Positions 42,777 to 50,799 of a stretch of 50,799 bases of DNA are shown here, piece after piece. Below the pieces are notes generated by a model. The model was not told the DNA's origin. It did no database searches and was given only the letters and a program-made list of their open reading frames with translations. This DNA is from Treponema sp. Lineage in GTDB: Bacteria; Spirochaetota; Spirochaetia; Treponematales; Breznakiellaceae. Each line of letters begins with the position of its first letter. The first letter of the stretch is position 1. The stretch is from positions 1 to 50,799 of the forward strand of contig JAISSB010000012.1 of the NCBI GenBank assembly GCA_031273325.1, in the 5' to 3' direction. A program made the translations under genes and the position numbers.

Positions 42777-44528
42777 ATGGTAAATATTAAAATAAATAGT
42801 ATTCCCGTTCAAGTTGAAGAAGGCTCGTCTATCCTAAACGCTGCGAAACTAGTCAACGTAAAAATTCCTACGTTGTGCTACAGTCCAGACTTGCCTCCGT
42901 GGGGGGCATGCGGGTTATGTATTGTCCGTATGGAAGGGTCTGCAAAAACGGTGCGCGCATGTACAACGCCTGTTTCTGAAGGTATGAGTGTTCTCACCCA
43001 TGACCCTGAAATCATTGCAGTACGCCGGACGGTTCTGGAGTTAATTCTTTCAAATCATCCCAATGACTGTCTCCAATGTCCGCGGAACGGAAGCTGTGAG
43101 TTACAAACATTGGCGTCTGAATTTGGAATCCGTGAAGCTTCCCCCTTCCAAAAAATTTCTTTCAACCGGCAGATAGACGATTCGAATCCTTCTATCGTTA
43201 TCAATCCGGAAAAATGTGTTCGCTGCGGCCGGTGCGTCAAGGTATGTCAAGAAGTACAAAATGTATGGGCGCTTGAATTTATGGGGCGCGGGATCAAGAG
43301 TACTATCTCTCCTGCTGCTGGAATGTTACTGGGAGAAAGTCCCTGTATTAAATGCGGTCAATGCGCGTCACACTGTCCCGTCGGTGCGCTCTATGAAAAA
43401 GATGACACCGTTCAATTGTGGTCTGCGTTGCAAGATCCTTCTGTCCACACTGTCGTACAAATTGCCCCAGCAGTTCGGGTTGCTCTTGCGGAAAAATTCG
43501 GTTTGCCGCCGGGTACCCTGATTACTAAAAAGATCTATGCTGCACTGCGGAAAATTGGGTTTAAAACCGTGTTTGATACGAACTTTTCTGCTGATTTGAC
43601 CATTATGGAGGAAGCAACAGAACTGGTCAAACGACTCAAAGATCCTTCGTCAACACTCCCACTGATTACCAGTTGCTGCCCGGCATGGGTTGATTATCTC
43701 GAAAAATATTATCCTGATATGATTCCTAATTTCTCGACGGCAAAATCGCCGCAACAGATGATGGGAGCAATTATTAAAACGTATTGGGCGCAAAAAGCAA
43801 AAATTAATCCTGCAAACATCGTTTCTGTATCTGTTATGCCATGTACAGCAAAAAAATTTGAAATTAAGCGCAATGATGATATGAAAAGCGCCGGTTTTGG
43901 CTACGATGTTGATATTGCAATTACGACCCGCGGTTTGGCGCGTATGATTAAGCAAGCCGGCATTGAACTGCTGAAATTACCGGACGAAGAAGCTGATCAC
44001 CCGCTTGGACCTTATACCGGAGCAGGAACAATATTTGGTGTAACGGGCGGTGTTATGGAAGCTGCTGTGCGCAGTGCGTACCATTTTGCAACCGGTAAAG
44101 AACTTGAAGAAGTGAACTTTTTTCCTGCCCGCGGCTTAGGCGGCGTTAAAGAAGGAGAAGTTGACTTGGATGGTACAAAGATCCGCATTGCCGTTGCACA
44201 TCAAATGGGAAATATTTCTGCTGTTTTGAACAAAATCCGCGCTGCTCGTGATGCAGGACAAGAACCTCCCTATCATTTTGTTGAAGTTATGGCGTGCCGC
44301 GGCGGCTGTGTTGCTGGTGGTGGTCAACCCTACGGTATCAATGATGCTATTCGGTATCAGCGGACGAACGGTTTATATACGGACGACCAAAATGCTGAAC
44401 GCCGATGCTCACATAATAACCCTTATATTGCCCAATTATATACTGATTTCTTAGGTAACCCAGGAAGTCACAAGTCGCATGCGTTACTGCATACTCATTA
44501 CGAAAACCGTCCGCTGTACTTGAAATAA
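42777..44528 (+). CDS. hndD: [FeFe] hydrogenase catalytic subunit HndD/HydA, 583 aa
   Basis: This catalyses reversible proton reduction at the H-cluster. Domains in order: a plant-type [2Fe-2S] domain (CYSPDLPPWGACGLC, residues about 33-47); the His-ligated cluster HPNDCLQCPRNGSC near 95; two [4Fe-4S] motifs CVRCGRCVKVC and CIKCGQCASHC; then the H-cluster signatures TSCCPAWV (L1), MPCTAKKFE (L2) and EVMACRGGCVAGGGQP (L3), and the small-subunit-like tail ending LHTHYENR. All ligands are intact. The ATG at 42777 with GGAG eight bases upstream is preferred to the TTG at 42771. Maturases HydE/F/G and an HndA are not in the window. Confidence 0.96.
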   Translation: MVNIKINSIPVQVEEGSSILNAAKLVNVKIPTLCYSPDLPPWGACGLCIVRMEGSAKTVRACTTPVSEGMSVLTHDPEIIAVRRTVLELILSNHPNDCLQCPRNGSCELQTLASEFGIREASPFQKISFNRQIDDSNPSIVINPEKCVRCGRCVKVCQEVQNVWALEFMGRGIKSTISPAAGMLLGESPCIKCGQCASHCPVGALYEKDDTVQLWSALQDPSVHTVVQIAPAVRVALAEKFGLPPGTLITKKIYAALRKIGFKTVFDTNFSADLTIMEEATELVKRLKDPSSTLPLITSCCPAWVDYLEKYYPDMIPNFSTAKSPQQMMGAIIKTYWAQKAKINPANIVSVSVMPCTAKKFEIKRNDDMKSAGFGYDVDIAITTRGLARMIKQAGIELLKLPDEEADHPLGPYTGAGTIFGVTGGVMEAAVRSAYHFATGKELEEVNFFPARGLGGVKEGEVDLDGTKIRIAVAHQMGNISAVLNKIRAARDAGQEPPYHFVEVMACRGGCVAGGGQPYGINDAIRYQRTNGLYTDDQNAERRCSHNNPYIAQLYTDFLGNPGSHKSHALLHTHYENRPLYLK

Positions 44529-44531
44529 TAT

Positions 44532-44555
44532 CTGGGAGTTTTAACTAACTCCCAG
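44532..44555. terminator. Hairpin between hydrogenase and nitroreductase genes
   Basis: Stem CTGGGAGTT (44532-44540) and AACTCCCAG (44547-44555) with loop TTAACT, between convergent genes. On either strand only short T-runs follow. Confidence 0.65.
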
Positions 44556-44560
44556 AACGT

Positions 44561-45085
44561 TTAATTTCCGCGGATAATATAGTTATCTTTCCGCGGTGCT
44601 GCTATAGGAAGCGGTCCCGCGGGATAACCGACGATACAATGCCCCACACCGATATACTGTTCCCCCAAACCCCATTTTCTCAGGAGAAACTGTCCTTCAG
44701 GGCTCGCAAAAACCTCTTTAGCACGGTGAATCCAGCACCCGCCAAGCCCAAGAGCAGCAATAGCATTAAGTAAATTTCCAATGACTAAAGAACCGTCCTC
44801 AACCGGCGTTGGTTTTGTTTTATCCACGAGAATATTTAGAAGCGTCGGGGCGCCGAAGAACGGGTGACTTGAAGGCCTATTGAGTACCCGTTCATTCAGT
44901 TTTTCAATCTGCTCGATTAATGCAGAATCTTGAACAACAACGATAACCGGAGATTGAGAACCTCCTCCCGTTGGAGCAAATGTTCCTGCTTCTAAAATAG
45001 CTTCTAACGCTTCATCTTTAATTTGTTCAGGTTTATATGCTCGCACACTCCGACGATCTTTTAGGTCTTGTAAAGTCGTTTTCAT
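44561..45085 (-). CDS. Nitroreductase family flavoprotein, 174 aa
   Basis: This FMN-dependent NAD(P)H oxidoreductase of the nitroreductase superfamily starts KTTLQDLKDRRSVRAYKPEQI, with the conserved FMN-binding RRSVR, LEAGTFAPTGGGSQSP near residue 35, SLVIGNLLNAIAALGLGGCWIH near 100, and the late YIGVGHCIVGYPAG. It probably reduces quinones or nitro compounds; the physiological substrate is unknown. GAGGAG seven bases before the ATG supports the start. The gap before it holds the R1 element. Confidence 0.92.
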   Translation of the reverse strand: MKTTLQDLKDRRSVRAYKPEQIKDEALEAILEAGTFAPTGGGSQSPVIVVVQDSALIEQIEKLNERVLNRPSSHPFFGAPTLLNILVDKTKPTPVEDGSLVIGNLLNAIAALGLGGCWIHRAKEVFASPEGQFLLRKWGLGEQYIGVGHCIVGYPAGPLPIAAPRKDNYIIRGN

Positions 45086-45106
45086 AACATGTCTCCTCTT
45101 TAATTA

Positions 45107-45323
45107 CCGCTGGGACAAGCCCAGCGGATTCTATATAGTTACACGGCTGGAAGGTAGTTTTCACTGCTCCAATTAGCTGGTTAAGGCAACCTGTTTCAAT
45201 TACACGATTAGCATGATTAACTGCGTTCCGCTTCCGTATTTCTGAGCATAGATCGCCCTTGACCTACGGTCAAGAGGAAGGTGCATGACTACGGTTCACC
45301 TCACAGGCAGTGGGTGTTTTTCC
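45107..45323 (+). repeat. Dispersed structured element copy R1
   Basis: It begins with hairpin CCGCTGGG/CCCAGCGG, loop ACAAG (45107-45127). The body starting ACACGGCTGGAAGG includes GGTTAAGGCAACC, a strong hairpin CTTGACC/GGTCAAG near 45250-45285, GGTGCATGACTACGGTTCA, and ends GGGTGTTTTTCC. Element R2 (46385-46547, minus strand) shares CACGGCTGGAA, CTCCAATT, GGTGCATGAC and the end. It could be a small RNA with terminator, or a mobile non-autonomous element. It fills most of the gap between the M23 peptidase and nitroreductase genes. Confidence 0.65.
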
Positions 45324-45339
45324 ATAGATTTCTAGTTTA

Positions 45340-46365
45340 TTATTTAAGGTATTTTTGAGGATTTACGGTAGCACCATCTTTATACACGGTAAAATGCAAA
45401 TGAGGACCAGTGCTTTGTCCGGTACTTCCAACTTTACCGATCTCTTGTCCTGAGTCAACGTAGCTGCCCTCTTTTACGGATATTTTACTCAAATGCCCAT
45501 ACAGTGTTTTATACCCAGCACCATGCGTAATAGTGACATGGTTTCCATACACTCCATTATACCCCGTAAACGATACTCTTCCTGCCATTGAGGCATAGAC
45601 CGGAGTGCCGTATGGAGCGCCAATGTCCAAACCTGCATGAAACAATCTCCGATTACTCCCAAAAGGATCGGGTCTTGAACCGTACGGTGACGTAATACGG
45701 TGTACTGTTGTCGGCCACTTAAAGAGGAGACCGGTGATTTCAAGGAACGTCGTCTTATCGAGTTTAGCACCGGGAATGAATAATGTTTCGCCTGCTGCTA
45801 TGCCTTTATCCTGTTGAGAAAATATTTCATTTGCAATGATAATAGATTCGACCGTTACCCCTTGTTCTTCAGCGATTTTTGCAAGCGTTTTTTCAGATTT
45901 AACCTGATATAAAATGCCGTCTTGATTAGGAATCTGTAATGTCTGTCCTATTTGAAGGGTTCTATCATTGATAATATTATTCACCGATAAAATTGTTCCA
46001 GCACTCAGACCGAACTGGAGAGCAATTCTTCCGGGAATATCACCGTGCCGCACGACATATTCGCTGTAAAGCAGCACTCGTGCTTGATTATATTCTTCCG
46101 GTTCCGGTATGCTGTTCTGATCATCTTCTTCATCAATAGGTATTGCGTCTGCTGCCGGTTCAGTAAAAGCATCTTCGGAATAAGAATATGAATAACCGCC
46201 AACTCCATCGGTTTCCCACGCTTCAACGTCTCCAGAATACAGTTCATGCGAGATAAGAGGGGTGGAAAAGAATTTCAAGAGAACAACAATGGAAACGCCC
46301 AAGAAGAAAAAACTTGCAACAACAATTCTGCCGAATTTTCTTTTTATTATCAAAATACTACGCAA
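45340..46365 (-). CDS. LysM-M23 (LytM) family peptidoglycan endopeptidase, 341 aa
   Basis: This is an envelope protein. The N-terminal membrane anchor (IIVVASFFFLGVSIVVLL-like, residues 10-35) and an acidic linker precede two LysM domains (VVRHGDIPGRIALQFGLSAG near 110 and YQVKSEKTLAKIAEEQGV near 155), then a zinc M23 domain with HAGLDIGAPYGTPVYA near 245 and HLHFTV near 325 (HxxxD and HxH ligands intact). It should cleave peptidoglycan cross-links and bind glycan through LysM. The TTG start is supported by AGGGG seven bases upstream. Confidence 0.92.
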   Translation of the reverse strand: MRSILIIKRKFGRIVVASFFFLGVSIVVLLKFFSTPLISHELYSGDVEAWETDGVGGYSYSYSEDAFTEPAADAIPIDEEDDQNSIPEPEEYNQARVLLYSEYVVRHGDIPGRIALQFGLSAGTILSVNNIINDRTLQIGQTLQIPNQDGILYQVKSEKTLAKIAEEQGVTVESIIIANEIFSQQDKGIAAGETLFIPGAKLDKTTFLEITGLLFKWPTTVHRITSPYGSRPDPFGSNRRLFHAGLDIGAPYGTPVYASMAGRVSFTGYNGVYGNHVTITHGAGYKTLYGHLSKISVKEGSYVDSGQEIGKVGSTGQSTGPHLHFTVYKDGATVNPQKYLK

Positions 46366-46384
46366 TGGAAAACCCCTACTTTAT

Positions 46385-46547
46385 GGAAAAATGAAAATCC
46401 ACAGGCTCGTCTGTGGATGAACTGTGGTCATGCACCGCTCACCATGCCAATCGTAGCAATTGGGGCAGGCATTCCGTCAATTGGAGAAGCGATAACCACC
46501 GTTCCAGCCGTGCAGCTAGGTACAAGCCGCTGAGCTTGTCCCAGCGG
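46385..46547 (-). repeat. Dispersed structured element copy R2, overlapping an ATPase 3' end
   Basis: On the minus strand it starts with hairpin CCGCTGGG/CTCAGCGG, loop ACAAG (46527-46547), continues TGCACGGCTGGAACGGTGG, CTCCAATTGACG and GGTGCATGACCACAG, and ends with hairpin TCCACAG/CTGTGGA (46398-46417) and a TTTTCATTTTTCC tail that looks like a terminator. The first hairpin lies inside the last codons of the ATPase gene. R1 is the related copy, about 50 bases longer in the middle. Confidence 0.65.
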
Positions 46548-48123
46548 GAGGTGAACCTGCCATTAATAAACCAAATTCTGCCGGTGAAGATGCCGGTTCT
46601 AAAATACCGGCTATAGCTCCTTCCGTAACGATAGCAATTCGATCACACATTGACCGTAATTCTTCCAATTCACTAGAAATCATTATAATAGTTGTTCCAG
46701 CTTTATGGTTATATGCTGCTAAGGTGTCAAGAACAATTTTTTTTGCCCCAACATCAATACCGCGCGTCGGTTCACTCACCAATAAAAGCCGCGGCTGAAG
46801 CGCAAATGCGCGTGCCAAACAAATTTTTTGTTGATTACCTCCGGACAGCTCTTTTGCTGTTTGATGTGGACCCGTACATTTGATTGCCAAATTGTTGATA
46901 TATTCTTGAGCTACTGCACGCATAGCTTTTTCATCCCTTAATTTAAAAAGTCCGCCGCAGTATGCCTTTAAATAAGCTCCGTGTACTTGCATCGCTCCAA
47001 AGGCAATGTTCCAATAAAGACTTTCGTCTAACAGGAGACCAACTCCCCGGCGGTCTTCGGACACAAAAGCCATTCCTGTGTTGAGTGAAGCTGAAGGATT
47101 TTCTAAGGGAATAGGCTGTCCGTCTAATAAAACAAGTCCGCCCGCAGCGCATAAGCCCATAATACCGTTCGGAATCCCTAATTTTCCTTGTCCTGCAAGC
47201 CCGCCAATGCCGAAAATTTCTCCTTTCCGTACTGAAAAAGATACGTTTCGTACTGTTTCACCGGGCATATCAACCCACAAATGTTCAACTTTGAGGAGAT
47301 CGTCACCGAATTCCCGTGCGGTTGAACGGCGTTTGGATTCTCCTACCGTGCGCCCAACCATCCATGTTGCAATATCTTGAACACTTACAGACCTATTCTC
47401 AATGTCTTTAATAATATTTCCGTCACGGAGTACCACGATTCTGTCAGCAAGAGCTACTATTTCGTGCAGCCGATGTGAAATAAAAATAATGGCAATTCCT
47501 TCTGAGGCAAGTTTTTTTATTGCTGAAAGGAGAATCTCTGCTTCGCTTTCTGTGAGTACTGCTGTCGGTTCGTCAAGGACTAACAGTTTTACCTGTTCAC
47601 GGCTGATTTCCCGTGCGATTTCCGTGAATTGTTTGTGACCGACCGGCATTTCTGAAACAATAATGCGCGGGTCAATAGATACATTTAATTTTGCTATTGC
47701 GTGAACTGCTTTTTGTATTATCTGTTCGTGTTGCAGGGTTTCAAGCCGTTTCCCAAAAATAAAAGAACCAATATTCTGTGTGCTTGCCTCACGGTTGAGC
47801 GATATATTTTCTGCCGCATTAAACCCCGGTATCAACGAAAATTCTTGGTGTACTAATGCTATTCCTGCATCTAAGGCATCAAACGGGCTTTTGAAAAAAA
47901 CTTTTTCACCATTCAAATACAGCGCACCTTCATAGCCTCCGGAACTGATAATATCAGGCATGCCGAAAAGAATATGCATGAGCGTTGTTTTTCCTGCCCC
48001 ATTTTCTCCAACCAACCCGACAATTTCTCCTGCCCGTACCGAGAAACTTACTCCAGAAAGCACCGTGGTTCCATAAAAGCTTTTAGAAACATTTTCTAAT
48101 CGAAGAAAACTGTTTTCTTCCAT
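46516..48123 (-). CDS. CUT2/BmpA-type sugar or nucleoside ABC transporter ATPase, 535 aa
   Basis: This is a tandem-ABC ATPase of the MglA/RbsA group. Domain 1 has Walker A VGENGAGKTTLMHILFG, signature MPVGHKQFTEIAREI and Walker B LLVLDEPTAVL. Domain 2 has the degenerate P-loop IGGLAGQGKLG, signature LSGGNQQKICLARAF and LLVSEPTRGIDVGAKK, as usual for the nucleoside/BmpA subgroup. It starts at the base after the chemoreceptor stop codon (TAAATG), so the two are coupled. No permease follows. The last residues (PPAGTSSAACT) come from a palindromic element, so the native C terminus was probably altered after the usual FGLLMAG end. Confidence 0.9.
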   Translation of the reverse strand: MEENSFLRLENVSKSFYGTTVLSGVSFSVRAGEIVGLVGENGAGKTTLMHILFGMPDIISSGGYEGALYLNGEKVFFKSPFDALDAGIALVHQEFSLIPGFNAAENISLNREASTQNIGSFIFGKRLETLQHEQIIQKAVHAIAKLNVSIDPRIIVSEMPVGHKQFTEIAREISREQVKLLVLDEPTAVLTESEAEILLSAIKKLASEGIAIIFISHRLHEIVALADRIVVLRDGNIIKDIENRSVSVQDIATWMVGRTVGESKRRSTAREFGDDLLKVEHLWVDMPGETVRNVSFSVRKGEIFGIGGLAGQGKLGIPNGIMGLCAAGGLVLLDGQPIPLENPSASLNTGMAFVSEDRRGVGLLLDESLYWNIAFGAMQVHGAYLKAYCGGLFKLRDEKAMRAVAQEYINNLAIKCTGPHQTAKELSGGNQQKICLARAFALQPRLLLVSEPTRGIDVGAKKIVLDTLAAYNHKAGTTIIMISSELEELRSMCDRIAIVTEGAIAGILEPASSPAEFGLLMAGSPPAGTSSAACT

Positions 48124-50313
48124 TTACTCTACCTTAAAGCGGGCAACTTCCCGTACCAAAATGTTCGTATTTTCTTTATTGTTATCGCTAATATCACTTA
48201 CTTTATTAACAGCAATGTTGATCTGTTCTGCCCCTGCAGACATTTCACTCATACCTTGAGAGATTTTCTGCGTTACCGATTCAAGCCCTTCACTCTCGTG
48301 AATCACTTGAGTGCTTCCTTCAAACATTTGAATAGCACCTTCTTTAACTTTTTGCGTTAAGTCATTTAATCGGCCAACGGACTCCAAAACTTCTCTGCTC
48401 CCCTTCCCCTGTTCTTCCATAGCATTGCGGATATTTTCTTCTTGTTCAGACACCTTCCGTACTTTTGTATCGATATCTTCAAATCTGTTTAACACGTCGT
48501 CCGTTGAGAGCGTGATTTTATCAATGGAGTTCTTTATTTTCTTCAGTACTGTTGAGATAGTCTTGGACTGTTCGCCGGAACTTTCTGCGAGTTTTCGGAT
48601 TTCGTCTGCAACAACGGCAAAACCTTTTCCTGCTTCTCCCGCATGGGCAGCTTCAATGGCAGCATTCATAGAAAGTAAATTTGTTTGACTTGCTATGCTT
48701 TCCATGACCGCATTGATTTCCAACAGTCCTTCAGATTCACGGGCAATTCCTTGAATATCAGCGGCTACTTCTTCTAAACCGTTGCGACCGATTTCAGAAG
48801 CATCCGATAAATCTTCTACGTTCCTCGTATTTTGTACCAGCGTTTGGGTAACTGATTGAATATTTGCCAGCATTTCTTCTATAGCTGAAGACGACTGAGC
48901 AACGCTTTCTGTTTGCTGTTCGATAATGTCATTCAGTTCGCTGATGTTTACCGTGATGTGCTTCATCGTTGCATTGGTTTCGGTAATACTTGCAGATTGG
49001 GTCGTAATTTGTTCTTTAATGTTGTGTATATTCGACGTAATTTGATTGATTGCCGCTGCCGTTTCGGTTGTATTTGACGCAAGTTCATTTCCAACATCAA
49101 ACAGTACCACCGATTGATTCTTAATAACCATGATCAAACCCTTAAGGTTTTCTACCATTTTGTTAAAGTATTGAGCTAAATCGCCAATCTCATCTTTAGA
49201 GTTAACCTTAATTGACTTTGTTAAATCTCCTTCGGCAACATCTTTCACCCGGTTAACTAAGTGGGAAATAGGTCGTACAATACGGGAAACAATAAAGAGC
49301 ATAATTATTTCCACGACGAAAAGGAGTATTATATTGATGATAACCACGAACCTGGTCATTGACTGCACCACATCCATAGCTGCAGCTTCCGGTACAACGG
49401 TAGCAAAAATCCACGGTGTGTCGGTATTCCCTATAGCAAGCGGATAAACACTGAATATACCGCCTTCGGCATTGAAGATATGGTTTTTATTATCTTTGAC
49501 AACTTGCATAAATTGATCTGCATATCCTGCTCCTGCTTCCCCATAAGATGCAATTAACCCGTCCTGCACAAATTTTCCAACCCTCGCCGGATCTGATTGG
49601 GCAACGGTGAAACCCTTATTTGATACCAGAAAAGACATACTGTTTTCATACGGCTGTATCGTTTCTATAATTGCTTGAGACGGTGCAAGATTGATATCGA
49701 CCCCCACTATTCCAACGGGGTCGGTCATACCATCTTCTACAATAGGATAGAGCATCCGTACAACTACTACTTGTTGACCGCCTATATCTTGAAACGCAGG
49801 TTCAACGACCGTCGGCTGAGTAGGGATAGCATTCAAATACCGAGCTGCATCATAAAAAGCAGACACGGTAAACCGTCCGTTTTGCACGGTGATCATGGGG
49901 ACAAAATTCCCTTCCTGATCGCCTCCCCATATCGGGGTATCCCGAAAATCTTCTTCCATGCCGTCCAAAACATACGGTTCCCATACCGAGAAGAGCCGTA
50001 CATAATCGCTATGCGCCCGCATAGTTGAATTTAAAATCTCTAAAAACCGAAACCGCCGCTGATCTGCTTCTATTGTGTTATATGTAGCCATTAAATCTGC
50101 AAGAGTCTGTACAGTGTTCATAACGACTGAATACTCTTTAGAAAAAGACTGAGCATACATACCCGTCAGATTTTCTATGACCGCATATATAGCTTCTTTT
50201 TGATTCGTAGTTGCTCGGACGGAAAAAACAATAGTGAGCGCTGAAGTAACGCAAAATGTTAAAACTCCTATAGTTATCCCTAGCCGTACCCTTAGTTTCA
50301 TTTTGATCTTCAT
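48124..50313 (-). CDS. Methyl-accepting chemotaxis protein, Cache-HAMP-MA, 729 aa
   Basis: This is a transmembrane chemoreceptor. The first membrane segment is [20 protein letters not shown], followed by a large periplasmic double-Cache domain (to about residue 335, with [16 protein letters not shown]), a second membrane segment [22 protein letters not shown] ([18 protein letters not shown]), and a cytoplasmic coiled-coil signalling domain with the hairpin tip [20 protein letters not shown] and [16 protein letters not shown]. It signals to CheA/CheW and flagella. The ligand is not known, but tight coupling to a sugar/nucleoside ATPase suggests a related ligand. The start at 50313 is supported only by a weak AGG. 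Confidence 0.94.
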   Translation of the reverse strand: MKIKMKLRVRLGITIGVLTFCVTSALTIVFSVRATTNQKEAIYAVIENLTGMYAQSFSKEYSVVMNTVQTLADLMATYNTIEADQRRFRFLEILNSTMRAHSDYVRLFSVWEPYVLDGMEEDFRDTPIWGGDQEGNFVPMITVQNGRFTVSAFYDAARYLNAIPTQPTVVEPAFQDIGGQQVVVVRMLYPIVEDGMTDPVGIVGVDINLAPSQAIIETIQPYENSMSFLVSNKGFTVAQSDPARVGKFVQDGLIASYGEAGAGYADQFMQVVKDNKNHIFNAEGGIFSVYPLAIGNTDTPWIFATVVPEAAAMDVVQSMTRFVVIINIILLFVVEIIMLFIVSRIVRPISHLVNRVKDVAEGDLTKSIKVNSKDEIGDLAQYFNKMVENLKGLIMVIKNQSVVLFDVGNELASNTTETAAAINQITSNIHNIKEQITTQSASITETNATMKHITVNISELNDIIEQQTESVAQSSSAIEEMLANIQSVTQTLVQNTRNVEDLSDASEIGRNGLEEVAADIQGIARESEGLLEINAVMESIASQTNLLSMNAAIEAAHAGEAGKGFAVVADEIRKLAESSGEQSKTISTVLKKIKNSIDKITLSTDDVLNRFEDIDTKVRKVSEQEENIRNAMEEQGKGSREVLESVGRLNDLTQKVKEGAIQMFEGSTQVIHESEGLESVTQKISQGMSEMSAGAEQINIAVNKVSDISDNNKENTNILVREVARFKVE

Positions 50314-50378
50314 CCTAGAAAAATATAGGAAGAGCTTAGTCTTAAACTAAATTTTAAGTCAATCCCTAAATAGAAATG

Positions 50379-50445
50379 TTCGGGATTTACCTCATTCCGT
50401 GACAAGCCCGAATGATTGTACAAACCAGAAGGGCGAGTTGAAACA
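50379..50445 (+). repeat. Partial dispersed element (copy R5)
   Basis: TTCGGG (50379-50384) pairs with CCCGAA (50407-50412). The right part, GTGACAAGCCCGAATGATTGTA then CCAGAAGG and GAGTTGAAAC, resembles the first 60 bases of R1 with many changes. The similarity is partial and the call is tentative. Confidence 0.35.
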
Positions 50446-50453
50446 GCCTTTTC

Positions 50454-50540
50454 CCTATAAGTTAAGAGTCTCGCTTCATAAGTTAAAACAGACCTCGATT
50501 AGGGACAGACCTCAAGCCAAACGGGGACAGACCTTGACAT
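50454..50540 (+). repeat. Array A units next to GGGGACAGACC motifs
   Basis: ATAAGTTAAGAGTCTCGC and TTCATAAGTTAAAAC are one and a half units of array A, 46 kb away from the main array. Directly after come ACAGACCTCGATTAGG, GGGACAGACCTCAAGCC and GGGGACAGACCTTGAC, three spaced motif copies. No gene is present. Confidence 0.85.
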
Positions 50541-50545
50541 TTCTC

Positions 50546-50630
50546 TCTTGATTATTCTGTACATGAGCTATACTATAGAGAAAACTTCGTAGGAAGTTTT
50601 TATTATATGGAAGTTTCGCGCATGCGCGAA
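50546..50630 (+). promoter_or_regulatory. Promoter and structured leader of the poly-C lipoprotein gene
   Basis: TCTTGA (50546-50551), a 17-base spacer and TATACT (50569-50574) form a promoter. The leader then has hairpin AAAACTTC/GAAGTTTT (50581-50600) followed by T-rich sequence, an attenuator-like layout, and a perfect 16-bp palindrome TTCGCGCA/TGCGCGAA (50615-50630), six bases before the ribosome binding site AAGGAG. Confidence 0.65.
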
Positions 50631-50646
50631 CTAACAAGGAGCATGT

Positions 50647-50799
50647 ATGAAAGAAAAAGCTTGTAGTTATCCCCCGGCTAAGACATTAGTTAATAATTCC
50701 CCCCCCCCCCCATCAATCCTACCCGCATAAGAAGCTAGCTACAATAATCGGCGCACTTATTTGTGTGCTGTTCTTCTTCGGCTGTCCTGCCGATCCAGA
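50647..50799 (+). CDS. Probable phase-variable lipoprotein, 5' end only, out of frame at poly-C
   Basis: AAGGAG (50636-50641) lies five bases before the ATG at 50647. The frame reads MKEKACSYPPAKTLVNNS and enters a run of 13 C (50699-50711). As given, it stops 10 codons later (SILPA). With 12 or 15 C it instead continues into KKLATIIGALICVLFFFGC, a lipoprotein signal segment with lipobox FFGC, and stays open to the window end (PADP). No in-frame ATG, GTG or TTG lies between the tract and the signal segment, so expression needs the upstream start and the right tract length. The gene runs off the window edge. Confidence 0.65.

Noticed and set aside
45107-45323. R1 as 6S RNA, tmRNA or RNase P RNA
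   Set aside because: Conserved sequences of these RNAs could not be found. The related copy R2 nearby argues for a repeated element instead.

Overview
The window looks like a chromosomal segment of a host-associated spirochaete, most likely Treponema. The evidence is a FliG1-type flagellar switch paralogue, a large Cache-HAMP chemoreceptor, several sugar ABC transporters, a soluble HndB-HndC-HndD type [FeFe] hydrogenase, moderate GC, and strong AAGGAG/GGAGG ribosome binding sites in front of many genes. The species cannot be fixed from sequence alone. No tRNA, rRNA, CRISPR array or prophage was seen.

Layout. 1-8.9 kb: a small membrane protein, a GH18 chitinase-like enzyme, a hemolysin III family protein, a 1.4-kb 21-bp repeat array, FliG1, an orphan CUT2-type permease, a DUF151-like protein, a polyprenyl synthase, and RlmE. 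8.9-13.9 kb: repeats, then a complete ChvE-GguA-GguB monosaccharide transporter. 14-17.4 kb: a minus-strand cluster of MerR regulator, DUF362 protein, aldo/keto reductase and ArsP-like permease, with a MerR-type 19-bp-spacer promoter. 17.5-20.8 kb: a second large 21-bp array and a MATE exporter. 20.9-24.4 kb: two adenine methyltransferases (one strongly CcrM/M.HinfI-like) and a sialate O-acetylesterase family protein. 24.5-30.3 kb: a putative lipoprotein, a DUF1538 membrane protein coupled to a double PII-like protein, a frameshifted restriction-like gene, a DHH phosphoesterase, and a secreted protein. 30.3-37 kb: a GH65 phosphorylase-type enzyme and an LplBCA-type oligosaccharide importer. 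37-40.4 kb: a RAYT transposase, two small genes and dense repeats. 40.5-44.5 kb: the hydrogenase operon. 44.5-50.8 kb: nitroreductase, LysM-M23 peptidase, CUT2 ATPase, chemoreceptor, and at the edge a lipoprotein gene with a poly-C tract.

The most unusual content is in the intergenic DNA. It holds (i) a hairpin family with loop ACAGA and GGGG/CCCC stems, seen as GGGGACAGAC or its complement in about ten places, two of them perfect hairpins, with one overlapping the stop codon of a RAYT (REP-associated tyrosine transposase) gene; (ii) at least five sequence-unrelated tandem arrays that all have a 21-bp period, usually next to that motif; (iii) a second family of palindromic elements with loops such as ACAAG/ACGAG and compensatory stem changes; and (iv) three 13-14 nt poly-G/C tracts. 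One of these tracts sits between a well-initiated ATG and a lipoprotein signal sequence that is one base out of frame, which is the signature of phase variation. Together they look like a RAYT/REP system with an associated, possibly undescribed, 21-bp repeat-expansion phenomenon.

Functionally the genes describe a fermentative, motile organism. It scavenges sugars (ChvE-Ggu, Lpl-GH65, chitinase, acetylesterase), disposes of or recycles electrons through an [FeFe] hydrogenase with a NADH/FMN module, and methylates its DNA without an obvious intact cognate nuclease in this window.
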